Assembly: GCA_035256645.1 (NCBI GenBank)
Contig: DATEXU010000194.1
Location: forward strand, 1 to 37,530
Length of the DNA stretch: 37,530 bases
Origin: G026625185 sp035256645
GTDB taxonomy: Bacteria; Desulfobacterota; WTBG01; JAGOGO01
Direction: 5' to 3'
The translations under genes were made by a program, and so were the position numbers. Under the pieces are notes generated by a model. The model was not told the DNA's origin, did not search any database, and worked only from the letters and a program-made list of their open reading frames with translations. Position 1 is the first letter of the stretch; every line of letters starts with the position of its first letter. Below, in pieces: positions 15,549-21,524 of this stretch.

Positions 15549-17996
15549 ATGATTTTCAAAAACCAAAAAGACCAGCTGGTACCGTTTGATCGGGAAAAAG
15601 AAAAAGCGTATCCTCTTTTGCCGTTGCGGGATATCGTGCTTTTCCCGTATATGGTTGTTCCCCTCTTTGTCGGCCGCGCCAAGTCCATAAAGGCTTTGGA
15701 AGAGGCCTTAAACAAAGAAAAACTTGTTTTTTTAGCCACCCAGAGAAAAGCCAAGGATGACAATCCCGTGGAAAACGACATCCATAGTGCCGGCACACTG
15801 GGAACGGTCCTCCAGCTCCTTCGGCTTCCCGATGGAGGAGTAAAGGTCTTAGTCGAAGGGAAAAAACGCGGAGTCATCCAGGAGTTTTCACCTCATCCGG
15901 ATTTCTTTCAGGTTTACGTGAGAGAAATTGAAGACGCTACCGAGATCACCCCTGAAGTTGAAGCCCTGATGCGGCGCGCACACTCCACCTTCGAAAACTA
16001 CGTCAAGCTGAGTAAAAAAGTTCCGCCCGAGATGCTGGTTTCCGTCAGCACGATCGATCAACCGAACCGGCTTACCGACACCATTGCCGCCCATCTGAGC
16101 TTGAAGCTTGATGACAAACAGAAACTTTTAGAAATTGAAAACGGGAAGGAACGGCTGGAAAAGCTCTACGGTTTTATGGAGGCAGAAATCGAGATCCTCG
16201 AGATCGAGAAAAAAATCCGCAACCGCGTCAAAAAACAGATGGAGAAAACCCAGAAGGAATACTACCTCTCCGAGCAGATGCGCGCGATCCAAAAGGAAAT
16301 GGGCGACCGCGATGATATAACCACGGAACTCAAAGACCTCGAAGACCAGATAAAAAAGAAAAAGATGTCTTCGGAAGCAACCGACAAGGTAAAAAAAGAA
16401 TTTAAGAAGCTCAAGATGATGCCCCCGATGTCCGCGGAAGTTACGGTCGTACGAAACTACATCGACTGGATACTCTCGCTTCCCTGGTTTGAAAAAACCG
16501 AAGCCAAACTCAATATTGATGAAGCCGCCCGCATCCTTGAAGAAGACCACTACGGACTTAAAGACCCCAAAGAACGCATCCTGGAGTATTTAGCGGTCCA
16601 GGGTCTGGTGGAAAAACTCAAAGGCCCGATCCTTTGCTTTGTCGGCCCGCCTGGAGTTGGGAAGACCTCGTTAGCCAAGTCTATCGCCCGGGCCACCGGA
16701 CGAAACTTTGTCCGCATTTCCTTGGGCGGGGTTAGGGATGAAGCTGAAATCCGGGGCCATCGACGCACCTATATCGGAGCTTTACCCGGAAAAATCCTTC
16801 AGTACCTCAAGAAAGCTGGTTCTAATAATCCGGTTTTTCTCCTCGATGAAGTAGATAAAATGAGCGCGGATTTCCGCGGTGATCCTTCCGCGGCGCTCCT
16901 TGAGGTCTTAGACCCGGAACAAAACCATGCTTTTAACGACCATTATATTGATGTAGATTATGACTTATCAGAGGTCATGTTCATTACCACCGCGAATTTA
17001 GTGGATCCGATCATTCCTGCGTTACGGGATAGAATGGAGATCATTCGTCTCCCCGGATACACTGAAGATGAAAAGCTGCGTATTGCCCGTCAATTTCTCA
17101 TTCCGAAACAAATAAAAGAAAACGGTTTGACGGAGAAAAATCTCGCGTTTACTGACAACGGCATCCTTACCATTATCCGGCGCTTTACCCGGGAGGCCGG
17201 GGTCAGGAACTTGGAGCGGGAGATATCTTCTATCTGTCGTAAAATTGCTAAGGAAGTCATTCGCAAAGGCAGAGAGAGCCATTACCAGATTACTGCTCAG
17301 AATATTTCCAAGTATTTGGGAGTGTATAAGTTTAGATACGGCAAGACCGAAGAAAAAGATGAGATCGGCATGACCACCGGACTGGCCTGGACCGAAGCCG
17401 GCGGTGAGCTTCTGTCCATAGAGGCAACCATCATGCCGGGAAAAGGCAAACTGCTTCTGACCGGCAAACTGGGAGACGTGATGCAGGAATCTGCCCAGGC
17501 AGCATTAACCTATGTCCGTTCCCGCGGGGAATATCTGAGTTTGGATAAAGATTTTTTTCAGAATATTGATATCCATATCCATGTCCCTGAAGGCGCGATC
17601 CCCAAGGATGGCCCATCCGCGGGTGTGGCTATGGCTACCTCATTAGCATCAGCGCTCACGAAAAAGCCGGTTCGCAAAGATATCGCGATGACCGGAGAAA
17701 TTACCCTCCGCGGCAAGGTGCTTCCCATCGGCGGATTAAAAGAGAAACTTATTGCCGCTCACCGCGGGAATGTTACCTGTGTGATCATTCCCCGCGATAA
17801 TGAAAAAGACCTTAAAGAAATCCCGTCCCGGGTAAAAAAAGACTTGAAGATTGTTCTCGCCGACCATGTTGATGAAGTGCTTCGGCGGGCGCTTATTTTG
17901 GATAACCCGGAAAAATTTTTAAAAGAAAAATTCGAGCGCACCGAAGAGTTCTTTAAATCCTCCACTCAAAAGGTGGGTGAAGTAGTAACCCATTAA
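15549..17996 (+). CDS. lon: Lon protease
   Basis: An 815-residue ATP-dependent LonA protease of normal length. The N-terminal substrate-recognition domain (about 20-210) begins YPLLPLRDIVLFPYMVVPL, followed by a coiled-coil stretch. The AAA+ module carries Walker A GPPGVGKT (366-373) and PVFLLDEVDKM as Walker B. The C-terminal peptidase domain has the catalytic dyad Ser690 (KDGPSAG) and Lys733 (GGLKEK), 43 residues apart as in well-studied Lon enzymes. It degrades misfolded and regulatory proteins in the cytoplasm. No strong ribosome-binding site precedes the ATG, which starts 11 bp after clpX, so coupling is likely. Confidence 0.97.
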   Translation: MIFKNQKDQLVPFDREKEKAYPLLPLRDIVLFPYMVVPLFVGRAKSIKALEEALNKEKLVFLATQRKAKDDNPVENDIHSAGTLGTVLQLLRLPDGGVKVLVEGKKRGVIQEFSPHPDFFQVYVREIEDATEITPEVEALMRRAHSTFENYVKLSKKVPPEMLVSVSTIDQPNRLTDTIAAHLSLKLDDKQKLLEIENGKERLEKLYGFMEAEIEILEIEKKIRNRVKKQMEKTQKEYYLSEQMRAIQKEMGDRDDITTELKDLEDQIKKKKMSSEATDKVKKEFKKLKMMPPMSAEVTVVRNYIDWILSLPWFEKTEAKLNIDEAARILEEDHYGLKDPKERILEYLAVQGLVEKLKGPILCFVGPPGVGKTSLAKSIARATGRNFVRISLGGVRDEAEIRGHRRTYIGALPGKILQYLKKAGSNNPVFLLDEVDKMSADFRGDPSAALLEVLDPEQNHAFNDHYIDVDYDLSEVMFITTANLVDPIIPALRDRMEIIRLPGYTEDEKLRIARQFLIPKQIKENGLTEKNLAFTDNGILTIIRRFTREAGVRNLEREISSICRKIAKEVIRKGRESHYQITAQNISKYLGVYKFRYGKTEEKDEIGMTTGLAWTEAGGELLSIEATIMPGKGKLLLTGKLGDVMQESAQAALTYVRSRGEYLSLDKDFFQNIDIHIHVPEGAIPKDGPSAGVAMATSLASALTKKPVRKDIAMTGEITLRGKVLPIGGLKEKLIAAHRGNVTCVIIPRDNEKDLKEIPSRVKKDLKIVLADHVDEVLRRALILDNPEKFLKEKFERTEEFFKSSTQKVGEVVTH

Positions 17997-18016
17997 ACGT
18001 GCCGAAGCCCTTTTAC

Positions 18017-18089
18017 GGGCGGATAGCTCAGCTGGGAGAGCGCCGGCCTTACAAGCCGGATGTCACAGGTTCGAACCCTGTTCCGCCTA
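18017..18089 (+). tRNA. tRNA-Val(UAC)
   Basis: A 73-base tRNA. Acceptor GGGCGGA pairs with TCCGCCT (one G-T) and the discriminator is A18089. The D arm is TAGCTCAGCTGGGAGAGC, the anticodon arm CCGGC-CTTACAA-GCCGG with anticodon TAC, and the T arm ACAGG-TTCGAAC-CCTGT. CCA is not encoded. It begins 20 bp after the lon stop and may be cotranscribed. Its 3' end is partly repeated at 18740-18782 beyond the hicBA genes. Confidence 0.96.
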
Positions 18090-18138
18090 TTGAATAATTG
18101 CAAGGAGTTAACGACTCAGATAAATCAAATAACTTTAC

Positions 18139-18277
18139 CCTAAATTGAGCGATTTTTGTTTGCTAAGGCGCCCAAACCACGGTAGGACAGCCGTCCCGGC
18201 TGTCCGGTCATTTCACCCTTCAAGACAGGCGAGACGCCTGTCCTACTGGTTTTGTAATGAAAATCGCTCAATTTAGG
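18139..18277. mobile_element. 139-bp MITE-like element with inverted ends
   Basis: A perfect 18-bp terminal inverted repeat, CCTAAATTGAGCGATTTT, lies at 18139-18156 and in reverse complement at 18260-18277. The flanking pentamer TTTAC occurs directly on both sides (18134-18138 and 18278-18282), as a target duplication would. The inside holds nested hairpins, GGACAGCCG/CGGCTGTCC and GACAGGCG/CGCCTGTC, enclosed by GTAGGACAG/CTGTCCTAC. It has no coding capacity. It sits just upstream of hicB. Confidence 0.75.
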
Positions 18278-18340
18278 TTTACCCAAGATACTAATTGTTC
18301 TGCTATCATAACTGAAGAAAAAAGTACCTAAGGTGAACAA

Positions 18341-18538
18341 ATGAAAACCAAAATAAAAATGGTTTACTGGAAAGGTGAAAAATTCTGGGTAGGTAAACTC
18401 GTTGAACATCCTGAAATAATGACGCAGGGAGAGACATTAGAAGAACTTGAGGAAAACATGAAAGATGCATATATCATTATGACGATGGAGGACGTTCCGG
18501 AGAAACATAAAGTTAAAGAACTTACCCTCGCGGTATGA
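18341..18538 (+). CDS. hicB: HicB-family antitoxin
   Basis: A 65-residue protein with the short HicB-like fold: KMVYWKGEKFWVGKLVEHPEIMTQGETLEELEENMKDA corresponds to the beta-strand/helix core in which HicB proteins mimic a partial RNase H fold. It neutralises HicA and probably represses its own promoter. No separate DNA-binding domain is visible at this length. AAGGTGA before the ATG is a good ribosome-binding site. Its stop overlaps the hicA start as ATGA, the normal tight coupling. The antitoxin precedes the toxin, the reverse of the E. coli order but common elsewhere. Confidence 0.85.
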   Translation: MKTKIKMVYWKGEKFWVGKLVEHPEIMTQGETLEELEENMKDAYIIMTMEDVPEKHKVKELTLAV

Positions 18539-18708
18539 AAAGAAAAGATCTTATCAAAAAGCTGACTGATTCAGGATGTATTCTCGTCAGACACGGAAGC
18601 CGCCACGACTTATACAAAAATCCTACCACCGGGAAAAAGCAGCCGGTTCCAAGGCATAATGAAATAGACGAAAACATAGCGAAGCATATAATAAAAGAAT
18701 TGACATAG
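18535..18708 (+). CDS. hicA: HicA-family mRNA interferase toxin
   Basis: A 57-residue HicA toxin with a double-stranded-RNA-binding-like fold. Visible features are MKRKDLIKKLTDSG, then CILVRHGSRHDLYKNP, where the His of the RHGS segment (residue 20) and the following histidine (24) are in the catalytic region, and PVPRHNEI near the end. HicA cleaves mRNA and slows translation when HicB is lost. The ATG overlaps the hicB stop by four bases. The size and all hallmark motifs are intact, so the module is probably functional. Confidence 0.9.
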   Translation: MKRKDLIKKLTDSGCILVRHGSRHDLYKNPTTGKKQPVPRHNEIDENIAKHIIKELT

Positions 18709-18739
18709 CAAAAAATCCAACGGATGGCTAATATCGGAG

Positions 18740-18782
18740 AGGCAAACGCCGGAGGTCGTAGGTTCGAAACCTGCTTCGCCTA
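18740..18782 (+). repeat. tRNA 3'-end-like fragment
   Basis: GTAGG-TTCGAAA-CCTGC followed by TTCGCCTA is a normal T arm and 3' acceptor strand. The bases AGGCAAA at 18740-18746 could pair with TTCGCCT at six of seven positions, but no D or anticodon arm lies between, so no tRNA is encoded. It resembles the 3' end of tRNA-Val (18017-18089), and the identity runs past the tRNA end (CGCCTATTGAAT). It may mark the far end of a small insertion that carried hicBA. Confidence 0.5.
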
Positions 18783-18905
18783 TTGAATGAAAAACAAAAA
18801 GGCCTGATTTTTTTCAGGCCTTTTTGTTTTTTGAATTATTTTCAACAATAACCCCGGTCCTTTACTTTTTTGTTGACTTTTATCCTGGTTAAAATTAAAA
18901 AGGAG
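18781..18905. repeat. terminator-containing repeat, copy 1
   Basis: This stretch resembles 27735-27846 beyond the hairpin. Both copies have AAAAAGGCCTGA...TCAGGCCTTTTT, then a shared tail with TCAAC, ACCCCGGTCC/ACCCCGATCC and CCTGGTTA/CCTTGGTTA in the same order. Similarity outside the hairpin means the two are related by descent or mobility, not just two terminators of one type. Confidence 0.6.
18791..18836. terminator. strong rho-independent terminator
   Basis: A perfect 17-bp stem, AAAACAAAAAGGCCTGA paired with TCAGGCCTTTTTGTTTT, has a six-T loop and is followed by further T residues. The A run on the other side makes it able to work on both strands. It closes the transcript through hicBA. 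Confidence 0.9.
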
Positions 18906-19118
18906 AAAAAATATAAACCCAAAAAAGATAAGTAGCGGAGAGGAAAAGGGTGTCTTTGATGGGAAGGATTTTTAAGATTGATGAGAATATCAAATTAAGG
19001 CCGAATTGCTGAATAAGAAAGCGATGGGGCTTTTTTTGTTTTGGGCACTGCCCAATCAGCTAACTAACTTCATCACATTCACTTGAAGCGAACAAATATT
19101 TATTTTTGTAAAAACGAT

Positions 19119-19147
19119 TTGACAGAGACAAGAATCATCGTTATTAT
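19119..19147 (+). promoter_or_regulatory. near-consensus sigma70 promoter for brnT
   Basis: TTGACA (19119-19124), a 17-bp spacer, then TATTAT (19142-19147). The brnT ATG follows at 19176. The region from the terminator to here holds no gene. BrnA-type antitoxins commonly bind such promoters to autoregulate. Confidence 0.65.
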
Positions 19148-19175
19148 GTAACCGAGAATACAATAGGCACACGCC

Positions 19176-19454
19176 ATGAAATATTTTGACTGGAATGATG
19201 AGAAAAATGAAATGCTCAAGAAAGTAAGAGGCGTGTCGTTTGAACAGGTCGAATTGGCCATTGCATTAGGAGATATGGTTGACAGAATAAAACATCCAAA
19301 TCCGACAAAATATCCGGATCAGGAGGTTTTTTTGGTAAAGATTGAGAATTATATTTATTCGGTGCCATATATTGAGGATAACGGGAAAATATTTTTAAAA
19401 ACAATAATACCAAATAGCAAAGCAACAAAAAAGTATTTGGGAGGCAAGGAATGA
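19176..19454 (+). CDS. brnT: BrnT-family toxin
   Basis: A 92-residue BrnT-type ribonuclease toxin related in fold to RelE. The family pattern is clear: MKYFDWNDEKNEMLKKVRGVSF at the start, KYPDQEVFLVKIENYIYSVPY in the middle and FLKTIIPNSKATKKYL at the end, where the last segment carries basic residues of the active site. It would cleave RNA and arrest translation in the cytoplasm. A near-consensus promoter lies upstream, and the stop overlaps the start of the antitoxin gene as ATGA, so the pair is co-translated. All expected regions are present. Confidence 0.88.
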   Translation: MKYFDWNDEKNEMLKKVRGVSFEQVELAIALGDMVDRIKHPNPTKYPDQEVFLVKIENYIYSVPYIEDNGKIFLKTIIPNSKATKKYLGGKE

Positions 19455-19729
19455 AGAAACCGGCATATTTGGACAAAGACGAAATGGAATTGGCAAAATC
19501 ACTTGAGAATGAAAAATGGATTTCCGACCTCACTAAGAAACAAAAAAAACAATACGAGGAATACGCCCGCTACAGCCTGGGCAAACGAAAGCGGATTAAT
19601 ATCCGAATGAGTGAACGAGATTTAAAGAAGATTCAGGCTAAAGCAATTGAAGAGGGGATACCGTATCAATCCCTCATATCAATGTTGATTCACAAATACA
19701 ATGAGGGGAAATTATCGTTTAATCGATAA
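19451..19729 (+). CDS. ribbon-helix-helix antitoxin partner of BrnT
   Basis: A 92-residue protein whose C-terminal half (about 52-92) fits a ribbon-helix-helix DNA-binding domain: KRINIRMSERDLKKIQAKAIEEGIPYQSLISMLIHKY, with the short beta strand RINIRM and two helices. The charged N-terminal half probably wraps the toxin. By position it is the antitoxin and autorepressor of the brnT module. It is CopG-like and may not be a strict BrnA. GAGGCAAGGA precedes the ATG as ribosome-binding site. Confidence 0.85.
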   Translation: MKKPAYLDKDEMELAKSLENEKWISDLTKKQKKQYEEYARYSLGKRKRINIRMSERDLKKIQAKAIEEGIPYQSLISMLIHKYNEGKLSFNR

Positions 19730-19766
19730 ACAGCCTATCATCTATATGACCTTTCTTGGTCAGGGG

Positions 19767-19870
19767 AACCCCGTTAGAAGGCTTTCACAGGGGGCATTTA
19801 CCCCGTGATTTTTCACCCTGTTAGATATTTGATATCTAATAGGCAAGCGGTGCCTTTCTACCGGGGTGAA
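19767..19870. repeat. foldback repeat, copy 1
   Basis: The first 28 bases (19767-19794, AACCCCGTTAGAAGG... to five Gs) are identical to 36708-36735. The far end, CTTTCTACCGGGGT, is an imperfect inverted copy of the start. Inside are CAGGGGG/CCCCGTG pairing and the hairpin TTAGATAT-TTG-ATATCTAA. It has no coding capacity and lies between the brnT antitoxin gene and a small ORF. Confidence 0.7.
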
Positions 19871-19907
19871 CGTGACAGAAAGAAGTAGATGGGTGAGGTC
19901 TTATTAA

Positions 19908-20054
19908 ATGAAAATCAATTGCCAGGAACACCGAAAAACCATGGAACTCCTTGGCCTCAGGAAGAAACTAAAAAAAGGCATTTCTGACCCAAAAGAATTG
20001 AATGAGGTCAAAGAACGGATCAGGACCCTTGAGAAAGAACTCGGGCTGGATTGA
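19908..20054 (+). CDS. small predicted coiled-coil protein
   Basis: A 48-residue frame, MKINCQEHRKTMELLGL at the start, continuing as a charged amphipathic helix (LKKGISDPKELNEVKERIRTLEKELGLD without break). GGTGAGG lies about 10 bases upstream. The regular heptad-like pattern and the clean helix-turn-helix layout argue for real coding. No named family is recognised. It could act as a small scaffold or regulatory protein, but nothing in the context shows this. Confidence 0.5.
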   Translation: MKINCQEHRKTMELLGLRKKLKKGISDPKELNEVKERIRTLEKELGLD

Positions 20055-20131
20055 AATCGTATAAAATGGGTGAAACAAAGGATTCTTAACAACGGGATAT
20101 TATACGGATCAATATAAACATTGGTAGAACG

Positions 20132-20446
20132 ATGAAGAATACGGATAAGACAGAACAACGATCTCAACCATCTGAAGATGAACATGGTAAGAGGAAAATA
20201 TCGCCATTTGGGCATTTGTTCAGATTCATCGGTTGGTGGTTTGGATTTACGGGTCTTTACGCGACATTCGCTGTTTGTCCATTTTGTGGTCAACAAGGAT
20301 GCCCAGTTGGGTTGGCATCAGCAGGGACAGTTGGAGCGTTTCTGACTCTTTGTTTTCAGGACTGGAAACGCTTTTTCAGATTCATCAAGAAGAAGTTAAC
20401 GAAAGAGAAAAAAGTAGAAATAGTTCTGACCATTCGCTCCCTTTGA
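20132..20446 (+). CDS. hypothetical membrane protein with CPFCGQQGCPVG motif
   Basis: A 104-residue protein. A charged N terminus (1-25) leads to a hydrophobic segment (about 27-48, FGHLFRFIGWWFGFTGLYAT), then a compact cysteine motif CPFCGQQGC (Cys49, Cys52, Cys57), a second hydrophobic segment (about 60-75) and a basic C terminus. Two membrane helices with the cysteines at the connecting loop are likely. C-x2-C-x4-C could bind a metal or form a disulfide; this is inference. No named family is recognised and the neighbours give no clear role. Confidence 0.55.
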   Translation: MKNTDKTEQRSQPSEDEHGKRKISPFGHLFRFIGWWFGFTGLYATFAVCPFCGQQGCPVGLASAGTVGAFLTLCFQDWKRFFRFIKKKLTKEKKVEIVLTIRSL

Positions 20447-20557
20447 TCGATCTTCCTTTGCCGCTCCACAGTGTGGTAGGTGATCAATACGTGCCAATAA
20501 GAAAGGCGATCGGCTTTTTTAAATATTACCAGCACGTTACAGAAAGGAGTAATCAAT

Positions 20558-20872
20558 ATGAAAAAAATAACGATCTTAATTCGCTATTTTATCGTTCTTG
20601 CCCTGATCGTTGCTTTTGTGGCCTGTGCCTCGTCACGCAAACATGAAAGCACCGGGCAATACGTTGACGATACGGTCATCACCACCAAGGTAAAATCTCT
20701 GATTGCCGCTGATGATTTCCTCAAGTCATTCGACATCAGTGTCGAAACTTATAAAGGTATCGTTCAGATGAGCGGCTTCGTGGATTCGCAAAAAGCCGTC
20801 AGTAAAGCGGGGCAGATTGCCCGGAGCGTCAAAGGAGTCAGAGACGTAAAGAACGATCTGATCGTGAAATAG
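20558..20872 (+). CDS. BON-domain lipoprotein
   Basis: A 104-residue protein with a lipoprotein signal peptide: basic MKKITILIRY, a hydrophobic core, and a lipobox ending at Cys23 (FVAC). The rest is one BON domain (about 35-104): YVDDTVITTKVKSLIAAD, a VETYKGIVQMSGFVDS strand pair and VRDVKNDLIV at the end. BON proteins such as OsmY or DolP bind phospholipids or stabilise the envelope. The mature protein would be anchored in the periplasmic face of a membrane. AGAAAGGAG is a strong ribosome-binding site. It appears monocistronic. Confidence 0.85.
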   Translation: MKKITILIRYFIVLALIVAFVACASSRKHESTGQYVDDTVITTKVKSLIAADDFLKSFDISVETYKGIVQMSGFVDSQKAVSKAGQIARSVKGVRDVKNDLIVK

Positions 20873-20983
20873 GCGCCCGCTAACTTTTCCCTCATGGGCA
20901 GGCGATTGCTGCGGCACGTAACCATTGCTGACTATGTGCCTCACCAACACGGTAAGCCACAGGATAAAGTTCAGAGCTGAAGG

Positions 20984-21508
20984 TTAAATGTAGTGGGCAA
21001 GAACCCGGCGGCTGGCGGAATCGAGTCGGCGCATATCCGGGATAAGGTATCGGATCCGGTGGGCGTCAATAATGAGAATCCGGTAGGTGCTCAGCCGGTG
21101 GATATCATCTTCATCATTGAGGACAAAACAGGTCTCACCCCGGTCGGTTTCAATCTGCCACTCCGATGGTTCAAAGCGCGATGATATCCCCATAATCTTT
21201 TTAATGATCGGAAGAAATTCGCGAACACCCAATTCTTCCGACAATATGTGACGAACCTGGCCGGGAAGTTGATTCAAATCCTCGATGCAGATTATTTCAT
21301 TACCATCCGCGTCACAAATGGAAACCCAGTGTTCCGGATCGGAAATCGGGAATATGCGGATGGGCTTCACGTCTATGTGCTCCCGCCCCTTTTGATCACA
21401 AAGCACCAAACAGCCCAAAGAATCCCGGAAAAGAGAAAAACCTTCTTTTATATCCGCATCATCCTTCTTCTCAAGGCGCTCGTCATCTCTCTTAAAAGAA
21501 TTTTTCAC
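20984..21508 (-). CDS. DUF1854 protein linked to the cyanophycin-associated transporter
   Basis: About 174 residues with the DUF1854 pattern: FSLFRDSLGCLVLCDQKG, VKPIRIFPISDPEHWVSICD, GNEIICIEDLNQLP and VLNDEDDIHRL, then RILIIDAHRIRYLIPD near the end. The family often sits beside an ABC transporter and a cyanophycin synthetase, as here, but its biochemical role is not established. I place the start at GTG 21508 because AAGGA lies 8 bases before it; a TTG two codons earlier is too close to that site. It follows the ABC transporter stop by about 16 bp and is probably the last gene of a three-gene minus-strand operon. Confidence 0.8.
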   Translation of the reverse strand: MKNSFKRDDERLEKKDDADIKEGFSLFRDSLGCLVLCDQKGREHIDVKPIRIFPISDPEHWVSICDADGNEIICIEDLNQLPGQVRHILSEELGVREFLPIIKKIMGISSRFEPSEWQIETDRGETCFVLNDEDDIHRLSTYRILIIDAHRIRYLIPDMRRLDSASRRVLAHYI

Positions 21509-21524
21509 GCACAAATTCCTTTCA

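Noticed and set aside
18135..18280. CRISPR-like repeated hairpins
   Set aside because: The nested hairpins are not regularly spaced direct repeats with spacers, and no cas genes are present.
18140..18409. 89-codon minus-strand frame across the MITE
   Set aside because: The frame is the repeat read through plus antisense hicB; repeat-derived translations of this type are common false genes.
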